64,000 nt of DNA from contig JADGJP010000059.1 in NCBI GenBank assembly GCA_027603065.1, positions 21,617-85,616 on the forward strand, read 5' to 3'. Position numbers and translations under genes: made by a program. Below are positions 45,804 through 56,543 of the stretch, piece by piece. The number at the start of each line of letters is the position of its first letter. Within the stretch, counting starts at the first letter, position 1. The DNA is from Geranomyces variabilis (Eukaryota; Chytridiomycota; Chytridiomycetes; Spizellomycetales; Powellomycetaceae). The notes under the pieces were generated by a model. The model was not told where the DNA came from and searched no databases. It was given only the letters and a program-made list of their open reading frames with translations.

Positions 45804-46556
45804 ATGTCGGTTTCGGTTACCCGCCTCGTCCCGCTTCTGCATCTTCTCCCGCTGCGACCTCGTCAACGGCCGCCACTGGCTTGTGGCTCCCATCATGCCT
45901 GTGTCTGCCCACTCCCGCCCATTCGCACCCTCACTTCGCGTTCGCGAACCCCATCTCAAATCCCGTCTACCACGCCAGCAGCCTCCGCCGAACCATACGA
46001 CCCAATCGCCCTCTCCCAGCTCGCAAAGGAGCTCAGCGTTAAAATGAAGAACCTACCCCGTTTCCGCGCGGACCTTTCTGCCGGGAATTGGAGCCGAGAA
46101 GATGATATCAAATTGTGTCAGCTCGTGCATCGCGGCGAGACGTTTGTCGAAATCGCTCCGCAGATGGACCGGTCTTTCCGGTCGGTTATGTTCCGGTATG
46201 ACCGCTTATGCCGGTCGGCCAAGGAAGCCGCAGACGTAGCAGCTGCAACGACCACCACAACGATAGAGAGTAGCAGTCCCGAATCGCCGTCTACAGACAA
46301 ACCAACAATCACGCTACCCGGCACAGACATACCGATGGTCATGGAGAGGCAACAACGTAAGAAAAAGAAAAAAGAAAAGTCGCCTACTGTCTCGACGCGG
46401 TGGACAGTAGAAGAAGACACGATTTTGAGAAAGATGCGCGCGGCTGGGCGAACGATGCAGGATATTATCGCCCATTTGCCAAATCGGAAGGAGAAGGGGA
46501 TCCGTGCGCGGTGTTCCCGGCTAAGACTGACGCGCAAGAAGCGAGCGGCGAATTGA
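45804..46556 (+). CDS. Two-repeat Myb/SANT-like DNA-binding protein
   Basis: Single exon, 250 residues. Two Myb/SANT repeats are visible: residues about 92-132 (GNWSREDDIKLCQLVHRG, then FVEIAPQMDRSFRSVMFRY) and about 198-240 (RWTVEEDTILRKMRAAG, then IIAHLPNRKEKGIRARCSR). A Thr/Ser/Pro linker and a lysine cluster lie between them. The first 30 residues (MSVSVTRLVPLLHLLPLRPR) are hydrophobic with Arg and no acidic residues, which could be a mitochondrial presequence; alternatively translation begins at a later Met and the protein is nuclear. Target unknown. It converges with the nucleotide-sugar transporter gene. Confidence 0.75.
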   Translation: MSVSVTRLVPLLHLLPLRPRQRPPLACGSHHACVCPLPPIRTLTSRSRTPSQIPSTTPAASAEPYDPIALSQLAKELSVKMKNLPRFRADLSAGNWSREDDIKLCQLVHRGETFVEIAPQMDRSFRSVMFRYDRLCRSAKEAADVAAATTTTTIESSSPESPSTDKPTITLPGTDIPMVMERQQRKKKKKEKSPTVSTRWTVEEDTILRKMRAAGRTMQDIIAHLPNRKEKGIRARCSRLRLTRKKRAAN

Positions 46557-46897
46557 CGGAGAGAAAGAGTGAGAAAGGCTAGGAAAGAAGGGCGCCGGGC
46601 TTTGTATTTTTCCTGCGACAATATGCAAATAATTGTTGGGCTTTGAGCTCAACCTGACGTGCTTCGCTGGTAGTAAATCTTGATCACACCACAGCATTTG
46701 CGCACTTTCCCAGACCGCAGTTTCTTGCGCTCTGTACAAAGGAGAGACTCGAGGCGATCCCGGAGGCCGGATTTGAGTCACGGCCAATGTTTCCCGGCAA
46801 ATGTTCATCCGACCAGATGCCTGTCAGAATCAGCCTGAGGCCCTTTCCCCATTGACAAGGGGTATTTATTACTATTTATTTTCTCATACCATATATT
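46557..46897. other. Intergenic gap between convergent genes
   Basis: These 341 bases should contain the two 3' untranslated regions. Nothing else was recognised. Confidence 0.55.
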
Positions 46898-48264
46898 TTA
46901 CACTGTAACTTGTTCTCTTAAGGGCATGCTCCGCACTCCAGGGTCCGCAGCGTCCGCGGCCACATCCTTCCAACCACCCTTTGACTCGCGGTGTTTTGCG
47001 ATTGTATAAAGACACGAACCCGCAGTTATTATGGTGATGGACCACGCGCGGGTCGAGGTGAGCGCCTCGTCAAAGACCCAGACAGCGAGTGCGGTTTGCA
47101 CCACCCCGCGAGCGGCCGCGGACACGGCATGAGTCACAGGCGATGTGATCTTGATTTGAAAAAAGCTAGCAATGTTGAGAAGGAATCCTAACACGCCCTG
47201 GCAATCGTGAAACGTATATGGTGAGTCGAATACGGCGCGGCGGTGACAGCTTCTCAGTGCCCGTCACATACATACCGTAATTAAGCATCCAACCGCAAAA
47301 CCCCATGGCCCGTTTGAGCCGTCGTCTCCTACTGCCACTTCCTGCCCATTCGCGTCGCCAGTAAAGTACGCCCAACACGCACTCAGCTCCCCGCTGAGCA
47401 ACATAAACACCGGAAATGCCATCGCGGAAAGCACGTTGTTGTAATAAACCAGCGTGACAGTATCTGTGCTAGCGAGCGCCGCCTGTGTCGTTTTGATGAC
47501 AATCACGTGCGCCGCAGTCGTCACTGACGAGAACACGCCAAACAGGATGGCGGTGAGAGGTATATGTGCAGTGCCCTGTGGGTCGAGCGTGGTCCCGAGA
47601 GCGTAGCCTGAAGGCCGTCTTGGGCGACGTCAGTGACGGCGAGCGGGGATGTGCGACGCTAGGACCTACCAGCTGTTATGAGAAGGCAGGTCAGCAGGAC
47701 GGAAGCGGATGGCGGAGCGAAAAGAAACCAAGACATGCCGACCGTCAGTGGTAGCACGAGCCCGCGTGCGATCTGCCAGGATGCAGCTCGGGGTCAAAAT
47801 CTCTGACGGATCGATTTGCTGTTCTCTCCACAATCACCTGGTAAAAGCTGGCGTCTCCGAGATGCAGGGTATAGGTATTGGCGATGAGACCAACGACATT
47901 AACGCCAGCGAGTAGAGCGGTCTTTCGCGCGGTGGTTGCATCCCATTTTGGTATCGAAAACCAGCTGAGCGCGTGACCGACATGCAGCAGGGCGACGGAC
48001 ACGATAAGTTGAATGAATAGAAAGGTTATTGGAATGTTTGTGTCGAGCAGAACAGCTTTATTTGCGAGAATGAGCGCTATACGGGGAAAATTGAACAAAT
48101 TAGGCGCGCTGGAAAACTACGAGTTCACCTTCTTCCTTTGTCCTTCTACCTATCGAACTCGCCATGAAAAAGGATACAGAGAGAGCGACCACCCGCGGCC
48201 GCGGCGGTGCTGTGCTTCCTGCCAGCGGGCGATATGCCGCGTGCTGCTGCGTGCGCGCAGGCAT
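46898..48264 (-). CDS. Nucleotide-sugar transporter, SLC35C1 (GDP-fucose)-like
   Basis: Five exons on the minus strand (48264-48150, 48076-47838, 47772-47670, 47607-47276, 47197-46898) give 362 residues, the usual length of SLC35 proteins, with about ten membrane helices. Family blocks are present: ILANKAVLLDTNIPITFLFIQ at the start, LHLGDASFYQIARGLVLPLTV across a splice, SVTTAAHVIVIKTTQ and the closing KITSPVTHAVSAAARGVVQ. It is placed in the DMT superfamily near fungal GDP-fucose transporter-like proteins; the actual sugar nucleotide cannot be decided from sequence. It imports activated sugar into the Golgi or ER for glycosylation. An upstream in-frame ATG at 48330 would add 22 residues; 48264 has A at -3 and is preferred. 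Confidence 0.87.
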
Positions 48265-48529
48265 TTTGGCTGTCGTGCCTGAAGCTGGAAGAACAAGGAC
48301 CGCCGTGAGGACCGCCCTGAGGACCGCCATGGAAGGCTGGCGGCTGTGCTTGTTGATTTAAGTTCATTGCGCAGCAGCTGCCACCTAGATGTAGTATGTA
48401 ATGACGCGCGACTAATCCTCGACACTCGTTTCTCGTCGATTTTTGACAAACTCCGCTCTGCGTCCTTCTTTTGCACCGGCGGGCATCATTCCCACGCCGC
48501 CCACCTATCGGCCCACCGCGCATCTCATC
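48265..48529. promoter_or_regulatory. Divergent promoter region
   Basis: Contains the promoters of the nucleotide-sugar transporter (-) and the FUSC/DUF2421-type gene (+). GC-rich; no element recognised. Confidence 0.4.
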
Positions 48530-51500
48530 ATGCATGAAGAGCTCGAGGCACCGCTGTCGGTGCACGGCCCTCACAAGTTTCCATCCAACAGCGAGCTTAA
48601 CACAAGCACAATACGTGTCTCGCCGTGGGACAACGGCGACCGCGACGGCAATGCGCTGGAAATGGGCAAGCTGAGTAACAAGTACGCGGAGGAAACAGCT
48701 GCCATCTCAGAAGTCAACGAGCTGCATCCAGTCGGAAACACCACGGGCCCGACGTCAGAACCGACAGCGTCCTCGCCAGCAGACGCTGCTGCTTCCGCGG
48801 CTGCTCCTAGCACGCTTCAGGCGCGCATTGCCGCAGCCTTGGCGCCTCACTTGACCGTCGACGAATTCAAGACCTGCTCGAAGGCTGTTATTGCATATAT
48901 CATATGCTGTTTGTTTGTGCTGGTGGAACCCATTGCTGACTTTTTCGGGTCAACAGTCTACCTCGCTCCGATCGCTGTTCTGTTGTTTCCGCCAGTTCGA
49001 CCGTTTGGAGCCATTCTCGAAATCATTCTCATCGGCATATCTGGCATTGGCTTTGGTGCCGCTCTCTCTGCCGTTGGCCTCAAACTGTCGGTAACATACA
49101 TGGAAAAGACGAATCAGATGGATACTGGTTCAACCGGCGGAGATTTGATCCAAGTCGCGTTCCTCCTACTTGCAGTGTTTACGCTGGGATATGTTCGCGC
49201 TGCGTATCCGCGCGTGTACAGTGGAACGGTGGTTGCGTGTTTTATGCTTGGCTTCCCGCTTACGGCCACTGTCGACCGGCAGACGAGTATAAAAGAAACA
49301 CTCATGCGGGTGCTGAAACCGCTGTTAGCCGGAACGCTGGTTTGCGTGATTGTGGACCTGGCTGTTTTTCCGAAATTCAGTGGGCGCATTCTCAAAAGGT
49401 AAAGTTTGACAGCCTTGCAACCAGAAATTCCCGATGGAGACCTAACGCCTAAGGCTACTCCAGTTCTATACATAAAACGGTGACCGAAAGCAAAGAATTG
49501 CTGGATCTGCTTGTCAAATCTTTCCTCCTCGTTGATGTCGAGACTCCATTACCTCTCGACAAAATATTGGCAAAGCAAGCGCAGCTCCGGACTGCACTCG
49601 CAAGTACAAAGGCCGCCCGCCGCGAATGTCACTACGAGATTACATACGACAGATACTCGCCGGACGATTACAAAACGTTAATACAACCGCTGCAGGAAAT
49701 GATGAAATATTTGGGAGGATGCGTCGCTTGCGTTAAATTGGAAAAGGACCTAGTGGATATGGTAGAGACGGAGGAGGCGGAGAAGGTGGTGGAGATCAAG
49801 CGGAATTTTATGGAGCAAGCGATGCAAAACGGCGAGTACAGACACACTGTGCATGGGCACTTGCAGCATCGTCGATCACATCTAGGGCCCGGCTCGCCCG
49901 GCAGTGTTCCCGGCGTTCGGCCTTGGGAGGAGCACAAAGGCGAAAATCTGACGGTCCGCTCTTTGAATCACCTCACGACAAATTCACTTCGATCGCTCAA
50001 AGCTGCGAGCGTGGAGCTGCGACGGGAGATTGCCGAGGGTCATCACGTTCAGATCAGCGGTCGCGAGATTACTGGCGGCATGTTTGGCGGGTCCAAACGG
50101 CTGCTGAAACAGTATCTTGCGGCCCTCAGCTCTGCGACGTTGGATCTGAGTTCGGCGTGCGTGGAGGCGCTTGAGTTCGCCGATGCGCACATGTTGCGCG
50201 TCGAATTGAAACCGGAACCAAAACAAAAACCAACCATGTTCCAGACATCCAAAACGACGTTCTTTAAAATCGTGGGTCGAATGGGTTACTCACGTGATGG
50301 GCTGGATGAATTTGAGGGAGCGCAGGCACTCCGTGATGCGAGCACTCATAATATTCCGCTGGATGACTATCGATCGCCTCGGGCAAACTTGGTTGCCGCA
50401 ATAGAAGCTTTCGAGCAGCGTGAATGGTCTGTGTTGGCCAAGATCTCGCATCAGGTGGATCCGATGAGCGTGTTGAGTCCGCAGCAGGCCCCACATCTAG
50501 TCCCGGATAATCACTGGAATGCCGCAAATCTTTTCCGCGAAGAGGTATGAGCATGTAAACCGTAAGAACACCCCTGGATCATCTTGAATTTTTTCTGGTC
50601 TCACGATTTTTATATTTGCTTTCCAGTACTTTCTGGCGAGTTTTTTTATTTTCAATTTGAAACAATGCGCACAGAAATTATTGAGATTTGAAGAAGCGGT
50701 GCATAGTCTACGAAGTAAACGATTGTGGCGTCATCGCTTTTGGATGCCGAAGATGAAATTATCGGCATGGTTGCGCGGAGGCGAGATCTTGATAGAAACG
50801 ACCGACCAAGACAGTACGTTTTGTACCCGTCGCTTGGAACCTTGTGTTACAATTTGCTAAGTTTGCTTTCCATCATCCAGACCCAGATATCCCGCTGTAC
50901 ACGGAAGGCAAAGAAACGTTTATCGTGCCCGGCAGATGGGGCAATTTCAGGTGGTCACTGTGGAAGTGTATCAACCACTTGCAATCTCGACAAGTCAAGT
51001 TTGGTGCCAAAATGGCAATTGCGACTCTCATCTTGGTGTGGCCTGCATATATCTGGCAGGCATGGTGGCAAGAGTGGCGGTGTACTTGGGCTTTGCTGAC
51101 CGTGCGTTCGGCCTTTTGACTTTCTCTCTTGAACACCGGGCATTGTCTCATACGTGGTTGCCTTGCAGATGCTAATTGTTATCAGCCCAACAGTTGGGAC
51201 AAGTAACATTATGGGTAGGATATGAATTAGGAGTTCCGTTTCAGGGGCCAAACATGCTTAAAAATTCGCAGGCTTTTACAGAGTTCTTGGAACCATCACA
51301 GGCGCGCTTTGGGGCTACATCACATGGGTGATAGCGCCTTCCAACCGCGCATCGATAATTATCTTGTCGGCAGCCTTCGCCTATCCGTGTCTTTACTTAT
51401 TCATCAAGACGCCGCATGCGAGATTGGGAACTGCGGCTCTGGTGACTTACACGGTGGTTGTAATGTCGACGTACACCACTTTCCGACTTTCGGCGGTTCA

Positions 51501-52409
51501 CGATTCGATTATACTCCTTGCGACAAAGCGAACAATGACGATTTCCGTCGGAGTCATCGTAGCCGTTTTGACCACAAGCTACGTGTTTCCATTCGTGGCG
51601 CGTGCCGAGCTCCGAAAAGGCTTGTCCCAAAGCTTGTACCTCGTATCAGTGCTCTACAGCCACCTCGCAGCCCTGGTCGCAGGCAGCGAGGTCGAAAAGG
51701 ACGCATCGCACTATGTTCTCGCCAAATTCAACCGCTCACGCCTACAAATCCGGTCTCTCGAGCGCGCGCTAAACAAATCTGTGGCAAAGCACCTGGAGCT
51801 GCTTGCGCTTACACGCAACGAGCCTCGGCTCAAAGGACCGTTCCCGTATGCGGTGTTTTCGGAAATGGTCAGCATTGAAAGAGATATTGTTGAGCGGTTA
51901 GGAAACGTAAGGAGAATAGTTGATGGCGAATATCATGACGTTGTGCCTGGTGGGCCGGTGGCTTTGGCTTCGCCAAGGGTCGGGTTTGGCGAGTTTTTCA
52001 GAAGAGAGATTGTCATTCCCGTGGAAAAGTATCGGATCGATATGGTAAGTGCCTAAAACGTAACCTTTGCGATGTCGTCATTATATTGACCAGCAGTTTG
52101 CCCTCTGTCGTATCGCAGTTCGCATCCCTCCTTTTGTATCTGCACACCCTTTCGCACAGTTTGCATTCCAAACTCCCGCTTCCGCCATTCATGCCGCCAG
52201 CGCGCGCCTCCCGCTTACGGCTCTTTAGCAAAATCCGCGCTCTCCCTGCCTTACGAGACCCGGTTCTCTCTGACCGCAGCGAGGAGCGCGAAGGTTACAT
52301 CCGGTTCATGGCCTATTCATTTGCGATGGAATCTCTGATTGAAGAGGTTGAAGAGCTTGGGGCGCTGGTGCGACGCGTGTATGGCCAGGGCGTGGTTGGC
52401 GAACGATAA
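48530..52409 (+). CDS. FUSC/DUF2421-type membrane protein (putative organic acid exporter, Bre4-like)
   Basis: Seven exons (48530-49398, 49464-50544, 50627-50813, 50881-51101, 51169-51214, 51272-52044, 52119-52409) give 1155 residues. The N-terminal about 110 residues are disordered. Two membrane blocks of about six helices are each followed by a cytosolic part: block one around residues 125-290 (AYIICCLFVLVEPIADFFGS, PLTATVDRQTSIKETL), block two around 770-930 (FGAKMAIATLILVWPAYI, ISPTVGTSNIMG, YRVLGTITGALWGYI). This is the fungal family related to bacterial FUSC/AaeB aromatic acid exporters and yeast Bre4. It probably moves organic anions across the plasma membrane. Exon 5 is only 46 bases but carries the conserved SPTVGTSNI motif. 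Start chosen as the first ATG in frame. Confidence 0.87.
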
Positions 52410-52709
52410 CCCGCCTCCTACCCTTCGGGAAGACACCCAAATGGAGAGCCTATATGTCGACCTCTCCGCGGAAGGGAATGCTAAGGTAGCCATCACACCG
52501 CTTAATCGCCATAGTCATAGGCCGTCAAGATGTAAACTTAGAGACCGACTCTTGCTTGGGAGCTGTCGGATTTTTTGATTTAAGCCTATCCGGAATTAGA
52601 TGCAGCGTGACCTCTCTCATATCAACAAACAAATAAATGGGGGCAGGAAGCCTGCAAACCTCTCCCCTCTCCTCACCTAAATTCTTACAAACAGCAACAT
52701 CTTTTCAGA

Positions 52710-53067
52710 ATGTCAAAGTAAGACTCTACTCGGGTCAAGAAGCAGCGGGACGTTTCCCCCACATCCTACTTACGAAACCCCCTCGTCCGTTTACTGCAGA
52801 CAACACGACGCCCAACAACCCGGCCAGATCGGCACATCGAACGAATCGCTCATGGCCTCGGACGACTCGCACCACGAAGCCATCCGCCGCGAGGGCTCAG
52901 GCAACGCCATGACAATGACGCAGCTTATGGCGGGCGGCGCGGCGGGGCAGGTCATGGAAGAGAACGAGTTACATCATATCAGGGCTACTGCTCATGCGAA
53001 CGATACCTCGATGATTGAGAGTTATAATGCGGCGATTGAAGGGAATCGGGCGCCGAGAGGGCTTTAA
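52710..53067 (+). CDS. Small hypothetical protein with 8-nt first coding exon
   Basis: Two exons (52710-52717 and 52800-53067) give 91 residues starting MSKQHDAQQPGQIG. The first coding exon is only ATGTCAAA followed by a standard GTAAGA donor; the acceptor at 52799 follows a pyrimidine-rich tract. The frame after the splice is open for 89 codons. The protein is hydrophilic, rich in Ala, Gly, His, Asn and Met, with no domain or membrane segment and possibly one short helix (MTMTQLMAGGAAGQVMEENE). Without the first exon an internal ATG at 52852 would give 71 residues. Function unknown. Confidence 0.55.
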
Positions 53068-53542
53068 AAGTTCTGCTGGTTGGGACGTCCTTGACTCGTT
53101 CATAGTATTTTTTTTTAAAATCATCATATTTGTGACTGCGGAATATCAGGAAAACTTAGATATAGGAAAATTAAAGAAGGACGTTGTTAACGCTGCCTTA
53201 CCCGCCAATCAGTAATGTCATGGGAGTGAGAAGAGACCATTTGCTCAGGGCAGTAGAGGAAGAAAAGAACTGAGCAACTGGCACGCGGATGTGCAATAGC
53301 TGTCCAACCTTTTTTTGTACATCCCCAAGCTTGATGAGCGCCGCCCCCGCCCCAAGCCAGAACCTACAGCCAGTGCTCTTCAACAGGCTGCTGCTGGGTG
53401 CACAAAGCTTTTGGGATTTTACCAATGCTTGCCACCTGCAAGCCAGTCATAGAATGCGTGGTGAGGAGGGAAGGTTCGCACAGCCCGCTTGGGACTCCGA
53501 CCCATGGTAGCATTTATTATATGCTTTTCTTTCTACACAGCT
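53068..53542. other. Intergenic gap upstream of Spo16-like candidate
   Basis: These 475 bases show no recognised feature. An acceptor-like CTACACAG at 53533-53540 just before the next gene's ATG suggests an upstream exon could exist. Confidence 0.4.
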
Positions 53543-54116
53543 ATGGATGTAACGACCAGCATGCCAGGAGATATTACCTGTCCGCGATCCTCGTTGACGT
53601 TTCTGTGCGTCGAAAGCGCGGACTTGGCACAGCCGGCGCTTGTTGAGACACTGGGTCAAAGGTACAATCCACCGCACAGCTATCGAAAAAATCACATCTT
53701 TTACACCGGTTGTTGGGGGGTTTGAATGCATCTTTTTCTGTACGCTCGCAAAAACAGGATCCAAGCCTGTCGAACTCGGTTCGCCAATGTACAAGTCCTT
53801 GTTCGGATCCGTGACTGCGACACTGTCGCACCATACTTTGGCCTACAATTCGGGCTTCTCGCTGATCATGACGAAAGCCGCGATGTGCAGATCCAGCCGG
53901 TGCATACAAAAGACGAGGTAATGCATACTGTTACGTGGTTAGCGCTGTTGCTGGATGCAGGGAATCGGGATTTCGTTAGCGGGATCGTTGCTGAGGTATG
54001 TTTTAGTCCTTGCCGCGCCGGGACAAGCGAGTGTGCCTGATGTTTTCGCTTAGGCGGTTGAGGAGCTTGCCGGAGCTGGCGTATCCACTGAGGAGCAGTT
54101 GCCAATGTCCTATTAG
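53543..54116 (+). CDS. Small protein, possible Spo16-like meiotic factor
   Basis: Three exons (53543-53661, 53758-53995, 54054-54116) give 139 residues from the ATG at 53543; further upstream exons are possible. Predicted content: a beta strand (SLTFLCVES), a helix (ALVETLGQRIQACRTRF), strands VQVLVRIRD and FGLQFGLLAD, then VQIQPVHTKDEVMHTVTWLA and two C-terminal helices. The order, and especially a P-V-H followed by a helix with long hydrophobic spacing and a final helix pair, recalls the XPF-nuclease-like fold of Spo16/C1orf146, partner of Zip2/SHOC1 in crossover formation. That likeness is from memory and weak; the gene may be something else. No catalytic motif is visible. Confidence 0.4.
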
Positions 54117-54172
54117 CTGCAGGGAAAGATCTAGCATAGCAGATACGACGACAAAAACACACAGATATTTGA

Positions 54173-56092
54173 TTACAGATGTGTCCAACTTTGACTCTGG
54201 CCGTGAACACCACCACTACTTGGAATCATTGCATGCGCAGCCACACCTGTCACCGCAAGCAAAACACCCAGCACGAACAGCGTCGTCTGCGGTCCCGCGT
54301 CCAGAGCGCCTGGCAGCGCGACCGCAGCCGCAAGACCCACCCTCGCCAGAAACGCCAGCGCAGCGACCCTCCACCTACCCCCACTGACCCTCCCACTTGC
54401 GAGAAGCAAACCCATCAACGCAGTCACAAGCAAGAACAGCCCCGCCGAGACACTAAACACGCGCTGCGGGGCCCACGTTTCCGGTTGTATGATTGTTGAT
54501 GACCCGCCTGCGACGGGGTTGCGTTGGAATAGCGCTTGTGCGTATGGAGCGTCGGTGCCGTAGTACCCTGTTGAGAGGTATAGTTTTGCAATTGGGCTTG
54601 AGGCCTGTGCGATTGTCGCTGCGGTGAAGGACGGTGGGTTTGGCGGTGGGGTGTAATCAAGGATTGGCTGGTCGCGGATTGACGCGTACATGGGTTGGAG
54701 CAAGGCGGCGAGGGAGGCGAGGGTTATGAGTGCAAAGCCAAGTAAGGCTAGATGGAGATGCGAGTGTAGAAAGAGTGCTGTTGGGTGTGGGAGTTGTTGT
54801 GGTGATGTGTGTATCATCGGGGCGGTTGTCGGTGCGGGCGCAACCGCGCGATGGGCCGAGACGGCGTCCGTAGGCAAAGTTAGAGTCATTGTCGTGCCGG
54901 CGGCTGCGTCAACGTTGTTCCCACTGACCGAAGCGTATAAGCGCTCGAGCGAAAAGAGGATTATGACCCCGACGATTGCGCAAAGGAGTGAGCGTGCGTA
55001 TAGCGGGATTGCCAGCACCCCATCCACGTTGCCGACGCCCGCGCGAGTTTCAAACAGTCCCGGGATGCCCGATGCCAACACAAGGGCGGTGAGCAAGGAA
55101 GTTCTCCACGCGAATGCTGCACGCTCGGCTACCGCCCCGAATCGCAACCCACCAGGCCCAAACGCCGCACTAGTCATCATCGCCTTCCTCTCCATCTCAC
55201 TCTCCACAAACCCAAGCGTTAGCACACACGCCTGATCAATCACCACCGCCGTGATCCACACCGCATCCCTCGTCCGCACCGCCACCCCACCCATCGCCAT
55301 AATCGCACCCCACAACACACACGGAACAAGCGAACCCGCAGCCCGAAAACTGATCAACCACCACGCGCGTTCCGCATCCCGTCTCGTCCCCGCGCCCGCA
55401 ACAATCTGCACCAACGCGTGCGCGGCCCGAGCAATAAGCATCAGCCCCGCGAACGCTATCCACGTCGCATCGTACTGATTAAACACCATTGGCGCGACGG
55501 CGCCACATGCAAAAAAGAGCGAGATTCGCGCGCCGGTGTATATAAGGTGGAACAAGTCGTGCTTGGCGAAGTGCCGGTCATGGTCAAGAATGAGCTGGGT
55601 GTATGCCGTGTGCAGCGGTACGAAAACGAGGATGAATCGAACGAGTGCAGAGGTGGTGAACCCGGTCCCTGCGAAAGGCAGCACGGTCCGTGCGAGAGAG
55701 AGCGCGTATATTGCGTCTGTGATCACTGCTGTTGCCACTCCTGGTCCAGCGGCCATTGCCGCTCCGACAGCCGGGTCGCCGTGTGGGTCTGTCACCCTCC
55801 ATAGCGGGGAAAGTGGATTGACGCGGGGTCGCGCGATAAAAGGTTTGCGGTGCGTGCGGCAGTGGCGAAACAAGCCAGCGATCGTGCGTTGTCTCTGGTG
55901 TCCAGAAATTATCTTTTCCGCGCTGGCGCGGTCTTGGTAGTGTAGTTGTGCGAGGTCGGTATGTGATGCGTCGTCGTTTTGGTTATCAATATCTGCCGCA
56001 TGGTGTTCGTGGACTTCCTCGTTGGTAAGTTCGGCGGTCCGATGAATTTGGAGATTTGTGCCCGATGGCTCGCCCTCTTGCTTGGATGTCAT
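54173..56092 (-). CDS. LtrA-like (low temperature requirement A) membrane protein
   Basis: Single exon, 639 residues, with a hydrophilic N-terminus of about 110 residues and about 12-14 hydrophobic segments. The pattern of the LtrA family is seen: LFRHCRTHRKPF before the first helices, FVPLHTAYTQLILDHDRHFAKHDLFHLIYTGARISL, RAAHALVQIVAGAG and an alternating helix/loop pattern to the end. LtrA proteins are multi-pass membrane proteins of unknown biochemical role, common in bacteria and scattered in fungi. The lack of introns in the coding part contrasts with most neighbours. An intron-like segment (56154-56093) ends exactly before the ATG, so a spliced 5' leader is likely. It converges with the Spo16-like candidate. 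Confidence 0.75.
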   Translation of the reverse strand: MTSKQEGEPSGTNLQIHRTAELTNEEVHEHHAADIDNQNDDASHTDLAQLHYQDRASAEKIISGHQRQRTIAGLFRHCRTHRKPFIARPRVNPLSPLWRVTDPHGDPAVGAAMAAGPGVATAVITDAIYALSLARTVLPFAGTGFTTSALVRFILVFVPLHTAYTQLILDHDRHFAKHDLFHLIYTGARISLFFACGAVAPMVFNQYDATWIAFAGLMLIARAAHALVQIVAGAGTRRDAERAWWLISFRAAGSLVPCVLWGAIMAMGGVAVRTRDAVWITAVVIDQACVLTLGFVESEMERKAMMTSAAFGPGGLRFGAVAERAAFAWRTSLLTALVLASGIPGLFETRAGVGNVDGVLAIPLYARSLLCAIVGVIILFSLERLYASVSGNNVDAAAGTTMTLTLPTDAVSAHRAVAPAPTTAPMIHTSPQQLPHPTALFLHSHLHLALLGFALITLASLAALLQPMYASIRDQPILDYTPPPNPPSFTAATIAQASSPIAKLYLSTGYYGTDAPYAQALFQRNPVAGGSSTIIQPETWAPQRVFSVSAGLFLLVTALMGLLLASGRVSGGRWRVAALAFLARVGLAAAVALPGALDAGPQTTLFVLGVLLAVTGVAAHAMIPSSGGVHGQSQSWTHL

Positions 56093-56543
56093 CTGGCAAT
56101 TAAAGGTTGCGACTAGGTATTGGTGCTGTCCAAAATGATGTTTGACTAGGTCTTACCGCTGCACGTCTTTGAGTGGGAAAAGGGAGGGTAAAAGATGCGC
56201 GAGGAATACAGTTGCGTGAAACTTTACGGGAGGGGTCCCGCCAGCCGGGCCAACGTCAAGGAAAAGGCGGGAAGCCTTCGGAGCTGCTTCAATCCCCAGT
56301 AGCTGATATACGTAACTGTAAGGAGAAAAGTTAAGCGTACAGAAAGCAGGTTTCCACGAATGATAGCTCTTCCTATTTTGTTTTCCTACGGATGCTTCAG
56401 GGGGACGTTGCAGCAGCTTGGCCTGGGGGCAGCTGTCGGTTTTTCGTCGCCAGCTTTGGGAGCGGAGTTTGCGGCTTGTGTAAGCAGGCCAGACGCACAA
56501 GCGACAAGTTGCTTTCCCTTCCTCTCCCCCGCATTCTTTTGAT
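56093..56543. promoter_or_regulatory. Divergent promoter region (LtrA-like / Med7)
   Basis: A 451-base gap between divergent genes. It contains a likely 5'-leader intron of the LtrA-like gene (56154-56093, minus strand, GTAAGA donor). Confidence 0.45.
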
